Below, piece after piece: positions 61,501 to 64,000 of a DNA stretch of 64,000 nt. Position 1 is the first letter of the stretch; every line of letters starts with the position of its first letter. The notes under the pieces were generated by a model. That model did no database searches and was not told the origin of the DNA. It saw only the letters and a list, made by a program, of their open reading frames with translations. Position numbers and translations under genes: made by a program. The DNA is from Lachnospiraceae bacterium UBA3732 (lineage in GTDB: Bacteria; Bacillota; Clostridia; Lachnospirales; Lachnospiraceae), in NCBI GenBank assembly GCA_002372545.1, contig DFHD01000045.1, forward strand, positions 1,843 through 65,842. The letters run 5' to 3'.

Positions 61501-62831
61501 GTTCGGTAACCGGCCAGACCACGCAGGGAATCAGTCTTTCCATTGCCAAGAAGCTCGCGGATATTCTCGGCGGCGAGCTCGAGGCGGAAAGTACCTACGG
61601 GGCAGGAAGCATATTTACCTTCCATGTTACCCAGGCCCTTCCCAAGGCGGATGCGCCGGCCATTCCGGTATCCGAACGGCTGATGGAGAGAGTATCCAGC
61701 GAGGAAGCGGAAAAGATGATCGTTCCCGATGGTACGGTTCTTTTCGTTGATGACGCCGAGCTGAACAGAACAGTTGCCCTCGAAACACTGGGCAGGATGG
61801 AACTTCGGGCAGATGCGGCCTCCAGCGGCCTTTCTGCGATCGATATGGTCATGAATCACAGCTACGATATGGTCTTTATGGATGTGGCCATGCCGGTCAT
61901 GAACGGCGTGGATACGCTGCATGAGATCAGAGAACTGGCAGACCCCGTTTACCATGCCATTCCGGTCATTGCCATGACGGAGGACGTTATCGGCAAGGAC
62001 CAGGAGGAGCTTCTGGCCGAGGGCTTCAGCGATGTGATCGTCAAGCCTCTTGAGCTTGGCACGCTGGCGGCTTTGATCCGGAAGTATATCGATCCGGAAC
62101 GGATCAAGTACAAGAATCATAATGTCGAGCAGTATCTTGAGGACTCCCGGTACAGCTCCGGCCTTCTGAAGCTGGAACAGGTGCTGGATGTGTCCGGCGT
62201 TCTGGACAGGATAGGCGGAAACATCGATGTTTATCATCGTATGCTGCTTACCTTTTATAACCAGAACCAGGATGTGGATATGGAGCTGGGGAAAAAGCTG
62301 AGCAATAATTACCGGAGCTTCCGGAGCAGGATACGGTCCATCCGTGCAGGCTGTCTTACGATCGGTGCATCCGAAACAGCGGAGATCGCCCTTAGGATCG
62401 AGAATGCCATCAATCTGGGAAACAGGGGTTATGTCCGTGACCATGTCCGTGAGGTTACCCAGTCTCTGGAACGGCTGATGGACAGCATCCAGGAGTATCT
62501 CGATTTTGTGAAGAGCGAAAAGGGCCGTGTGGACGAGGAGCCTGCCGGTCAGCAGGAAGAGAAAAAGACGGAGAAAACCGAAAAGACCGATATTCTTATG
62601 CAGTCTGCGCCGGTTGAAGGAATTGATATCCGGATGCTCCGGAGCATGCAGGCCTCTCTTGAGGTAGGCGATATGCAGGAGGTTAAACGGATTTACGAGA
62701 CGATACGGTCGGCGGATTACACAGGCGAGGATGCGGAATTTATGGAGGTACTGGGCGAACAGATCACCGGTCAGAATGCCGATCAGATCCAGGATCTTCT
62801 GGCAACCTATATCAGTCTCCGGAGTTTGTAG
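58563..62831 (+). CDS. Propeller-type hybrid sensor with missing phospho-histidines
   Basis: A 1422-residue membrane protein with the domain order of hybrid two-component sensors. It has a signal/anchor helix (about residues 8-28), two seven-bladed propellers of Reg_prop repeats (IWVGTDGGLYRY, IWVSTYRKYGVL, LWIGTASGL), a Y_Y_Y domain (~640-730), a membrane helix (~743-763), HisKA, HATPase, receiver and HPt-like domains. The HisKA H-box reads ISNEIKIPMNAI with Asn805 where His is required. The HPt site reads IRSIRAGCLTIGA with Arg1258 in place of His. The ATP lid is weak (TQGISLSI for GLGL). The receiver is intact (VDDAE, Asp1107 in FMDVAMPVMNG, VKP). GTG 58563 is chosen with AGGTGA upstream. 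No DNA-binding domain or regulator gene is adjacent. Confidence 0.9.
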   Translation: MKRGSWKKYIWIILAGILLLGGPGFLPVKADGSIPTDYTQILYDQNDGLGSSEVNCVFQSNSGYIWVGTDGGLYRYNGSEFRIFNLWDTESADVYYINALYQDSAGRLWVATANYGLFYIQGSVVTHMTDEYYSGLKCVYDVCESEGGEIYFATAYGVYTFNEEYGSMERLEELARYNVRGLATANGEVWGIFDGNTIFRINKEGRIMVREASLYTSEELSAIACGPDGTVYIGTISSEVVAMKDFGRAEKLRSGQNGINYIFPYGQRIYVCTDAGVGYFDENRDFHAIRDLEMDSYISSMIVDYEGNYWFSSERSGLLFLGRSKFMDYSTRYGIPSSAVNCMVRIGENVYIGTDDGLVIQGPDHAPIQNALTEYVAGTSIRDILQDASGNIWVSTYRKYGVLKCTPAGEITAYGRNRNLITNLVNCTTLLSDGTIAVGTEEGISFISPDGNVSRNILAEDGLENPNILAICQTKDGTIYAGSDGGGLYSIRGDELTNYRTEDGLTSDVITCFAEGESGLWIGTASGLTYMGETLRSVSNIDYSNNIYNLMYRGGRLYITGSKGILSADETDLLKAGGLSERYYSAGDGLSKKLTQFSRNMMDEDGSIYLCCDTGILQFRTVDHYVNSTAPKLTVSEVNVDGETYSFDQIGGGLTVPANTQRISISFSVLSYTNRENIEVKYKLNGFDTGTEILSGSDKLQAVYTNLDGGSYTLTVTAVNGDGVASENEISFRIDKKEGFFERPNVRIAFVAAGVLLLLLIVLLFHRIRRQFRDKNLELEKLSQEHEDIVKSNTAKNDYLARISNEIKIPMNAIISIADKMIKMSSTDDEEKKSLRTILDTGNDVISKVDETIQLVRLESGAVTVASEPYSMTTLLCDISDRMVNVLADQPVKFLVDVGNHMPDILIGDYEKMKNVLDILLDNAVRFTKEGSITLSVEAFEAGEREKAARLVMSVADTGTGILADQLEHIFEISNMDEARSVTGQTTQGISLSIAKKLADILGGELEAESTYGAGSIFTFHVTQALPKADAPAIPVSERLMERVSSEEAEKMIVPDGTVLFVDDAELNRTVALETLGRMELRADAASSGLSAIDMVMNHSYDMVFMDVAMPVMNGVDTLHEIRELADPVYHAIPVIAMTEDVIGKDQEELLAEGFSDVIVKPLELGTLAALIRKYIDPERIKYKNHNVEQYLEDSRYSSGLLKLEQVLDVSGVLDRIGGNIDVYHRMLLTFYNQNQDVDMELGKKLSNNYRSFRSRIRSIRAGCLTIGASETAEIALRIENAINLGNRGYVRDHVREVTQSLERLMDSIQEYLDFVKSEKGRVDEEPAGQQEEKKTEKTEKTDILMQSAPVEGIDIRMLRSMQASLEVGDMQEVKRIYETIRSADYTGEDAEFMEVLGEQITGQNADQIQDLLATYISLRSL

Positions 62832-62911
62832 CAGGGATGCACTTTATGTTAACCGGAAAAATCAGTCTCCGGAGTCTTTAGCGAGGAGGTGCTTTATGTT
62901 AACCGGGAAAA
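62811..62911 (+). repeat. 50-bp tandem duplication across the sensor/coaBC junction
   Basis: Copy 1 at 62811-62860 and copy 2 at 62861-62911. Each runs ATCAGTCTCCGGAGT...CTTTATGTTAACCGG and spans the 3' end of the sensor gene, the ribosome site and the start of coaBC. Confidence 0.93.
62846..62881 (+). other. 12-codon mini-ORF before coaBC (vestigial start)
   Basis: ATG TTA ACC GGA AAA ... TAG encodes MLTGKISLRSL. The first five residues equal the CoaBC N-terminus, and ISLRSL equals the C-terminus of the upstream sensor. It is a by-product of the 50-bp duplication. An AGGGA lies upstream, so it may be translated; it could affect coaBC translation, but nothing proves this. Confidence 0.4.
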
Positions 62912-64000
62912 AGATCATACTTGGGGTGAGCGGCGGAATCGCCGCCTATAAAATGACAGATGTTGCCAGCAGCCTGTTTAAGCTGGGAGCGGATTGTCAT
63001 GTAGTAATGACAAAGCATGCGGAAAAATTTATCACACCGGAGCCCTTCCGGATTCTGACAAAGAATCCGGTATATACCGATGTGTTTGATGATTTTCATG
63101 AGGAAGGGTATGATGTGCCCCATATCAGTCTGGGACGGACGGCCGATCTGATCCTTATTGCACCGGCTACGGCCAATGTGATCGGAAAGCTTGCGCACGG
63201 GATTGCGGATGATATGCTGACAACCGTGGTTCTTCCGGCCAGGTGTCCCATTCTGATCGCGCCGGCCATGAATACCTATATGCTGGAAAATCCTGTGGTA
63301 CAGGAAAATCTCGAGATACTCCGCCGGAGAGGATATCATATCATTGAACCGGCTTCCGGTATGCTGGCCTGCGGTGACGAAGGAAAGGGCAAGCTGCCCG
63401 ATCCGGAGGTGCTGGTGGAGGAGGTTCTTTATGCCTGCGAAAAAGAGAAGGACCTTGCCGGAAAGCGGTTCCTTGTTTCTGCAGGACCTACCCAGGAGGC
63501 GATGGATCCGGTCAGATATATCACGAACCACTCATCGGGCAAGATGGGCTTCTCCGTGGCCAGAATGGCGGCCAGAAGAGGAGCAGAGGTTGTTCTTGTG
63601 GCAGGGCCGGTCCAGCTGAAGACTCCCGTCGGCGTAAAGCGGATCGATGTTGTATCGGCGGCGGATATGGCTGAGGCTGTTCTCCGGGAATGGAAGACGG
63701 CTGACTGTGTGGTCATGTCGGCGGCAGTTGCGGATTATACACCGCTCGAGGCTGCGGATCAGAAGATCAAAAAGAAGGAGGGAGATCTCTCTATTCCCTT
63801 AAAGCGTACGACGGATATCCTTGCCTCCCTCGGAAAAGAAAAACGCGAGGGTCAGGTGATCTGCGGCTTTTCCATGGAAACGGAGAATCTGATCAGCAAT
63901 TCATTGGCCAAACTGGAAAAGAAGAACGCCGATATGATCTGTGCCAACAGTCTCCGGACAGAGGGCGCCGGTTATCAGGTGGATACCAATATTGTAACGA
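62896..64000 (+). CDS. coaBC: Phosphopantothenoylcysteine decarboxylase/synthetase, 3' partial
   Basis: The frame is open to the right edge, and 368 codons are visible of an expected ~400. It is a bifunctional coenzyme A enzyme. The N-terminal flavin-dependent CoaC half shows GVSGGIAAYK, HISLGRTADLILIAPATANVIGK with the active-site His, PAMNTYM, and the Cys loop GMLACGDEGKG. The CoaB half follows (about residue 190) with VSAGPTQEAMDPVRYITN, SSGKMGFSVA, the AAVADY motif and the ATP/CTP-site lysines around ADQKIKKKE. GAGGAGGT lies 6 bp before the ATG. The 5' end is part of a 50-bp tandem duplication. Confidence 0.97.
   Translation, partial: MLTGKKIILGVSGGIAAYKMTDVASSLFKLGADCHVVMTKHAEKFITPEPFRILTKNPVYTDVFDDFHEEGYDVPHISLGRTADLILIAPATANVIGKLAHGIADDMLTTVVLPARCPILIAPAMNTYMLENPVVQENLEILRRRGYHIIEPASGMLACGDEGKGKLPDPEVLVEEVLYACEKEKDLAGKRFLVSAGPTQEAMDPVRYITNHSSGKMGFSVARMAARRGAEVVLVAGPVQLKTPVGVKRIDVVSAADMAEAVLREWKTADCVVMSAAVADYTPLEAADQKIKKKEGDLSIPLKRTTDILASLGKEKREGQVICGFSMETENLISNSLAKLEKKNADMICANSLRTEGAGYQVDTNIVT

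Noticed and set aside
60330..62444. A 704-codon frame on the - strand opposite the hybrid sensor
   Set aside because: Shadow of the sensor gene in GC-biased sequence; composition rich in His/Arg/Ile without domains.
1..64000. tRNA, rRNA, prophage or integrated element signatures
   Set aside because: Nothing resembling tRNA cloverleaf ends, rRNA blocks, integrases or transposases was seen; apart from the 278-bp palindrome the window reads as core chromosome.

Overview
The window looks like chromosomal DNA of a low-to-mid-GC Gram-positive anaerobe of the class Clostridia, most likely family Lachnospiraceae. The grounds are an hprK / glk / murB / rapZ / whiA / HPr-like block, an FMN-riboswitch riboflavin operon with a fused ribBA, a DUF5688 protein, AAGGAGG-type ribosome binding sites, frequent GTG/TTG starts and sigma-A promoters (TTGACA-17-TATAAT type). 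The taxonomic call is inference. No rRNA, tRNA, CRISPR array, prophage or transposase gene was seen. Most genes are on the + strand; only an acidic membrane-anchored protein, yqeG, uvrC and a CYTH protein are on the - strand.

Layout. 1-2.4 kb: end of a polyamine transporter operon (a PotC-PotD fusion) and a glycosyltransferase. 2.4-8.5 kb: AI-2E/PerM-like permease, an orphan CbiE/CbiT-like protein, leuS and a membrane protein. 8.5-13.5 kb: divergent membrane proteins, a membrane-bound MutS-like ATPase and a large unknown cytosolic protein. 13.5-18.4 kb: cytidine deaminase, GH43 glycosidase, and the uvrC-yqeG operon on the - strand. 18.4-23.6 kb: carbon-control and cell-wall block hprK, glk, murB, rapZ, whiA and a Crh-like HPr. 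23.6-26.4 kb: a 901-residue Sel1/TPR protein. 26.4-33.4 kb: FMN riboswitch, a 278-bp near-palindromic element, then ribD, ribE, ribBA, an anchored alpha/beta hydrolase, ribH, a HAD phosphatase and a DUF1189 protein. 33.4-44.6 kb: CYTH protein and a HEPN-like protein (divergent), DJ-1, murF, LOG, MscS, hisC, DUF5688, cold-shock protein, TetR regulator, CheY-like protein and rarA. 44.6-49.5 kb: a MacAB-type exporter with two different adaptors. 49.7-57 kb: SEC-C protein, UvrD-type helicase, chorismate mutase, heterodimeric ABC exporter and a membrane protein. 57-64 kb: M18 aminopeptidase, a 1422-residue propeller hybrid sensor, and coaBC running off the right edge.

How parts fit together. HprK and the HPr-like protein form a plausible serine-phosphorylation signalling pair: the HPr-like protein keeps Ser46 but has Glu at position 15 instead of the phosphotransferase histidine. 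The rib operon has every enzymatic step from GTP and ribulose-5-phosphate to riboflavin if the terminal HAD protein supplies the missing dephosphorylation. The two ABC half-transporters at 52.5-56 kb have complementary degenerate and intact ATPase sites.

Most unusual points: the long palindromic element between riboswitch and ribD; a hybrid histidine kinase that has lost both phospho-accepting histidines; RapZ with isoleucine in place of the Walker A lysine; a uvrC promoter placed to give a leaderless mRNA; and many short tandem duplications (33-50 bp) at gene ends or inside proteins.
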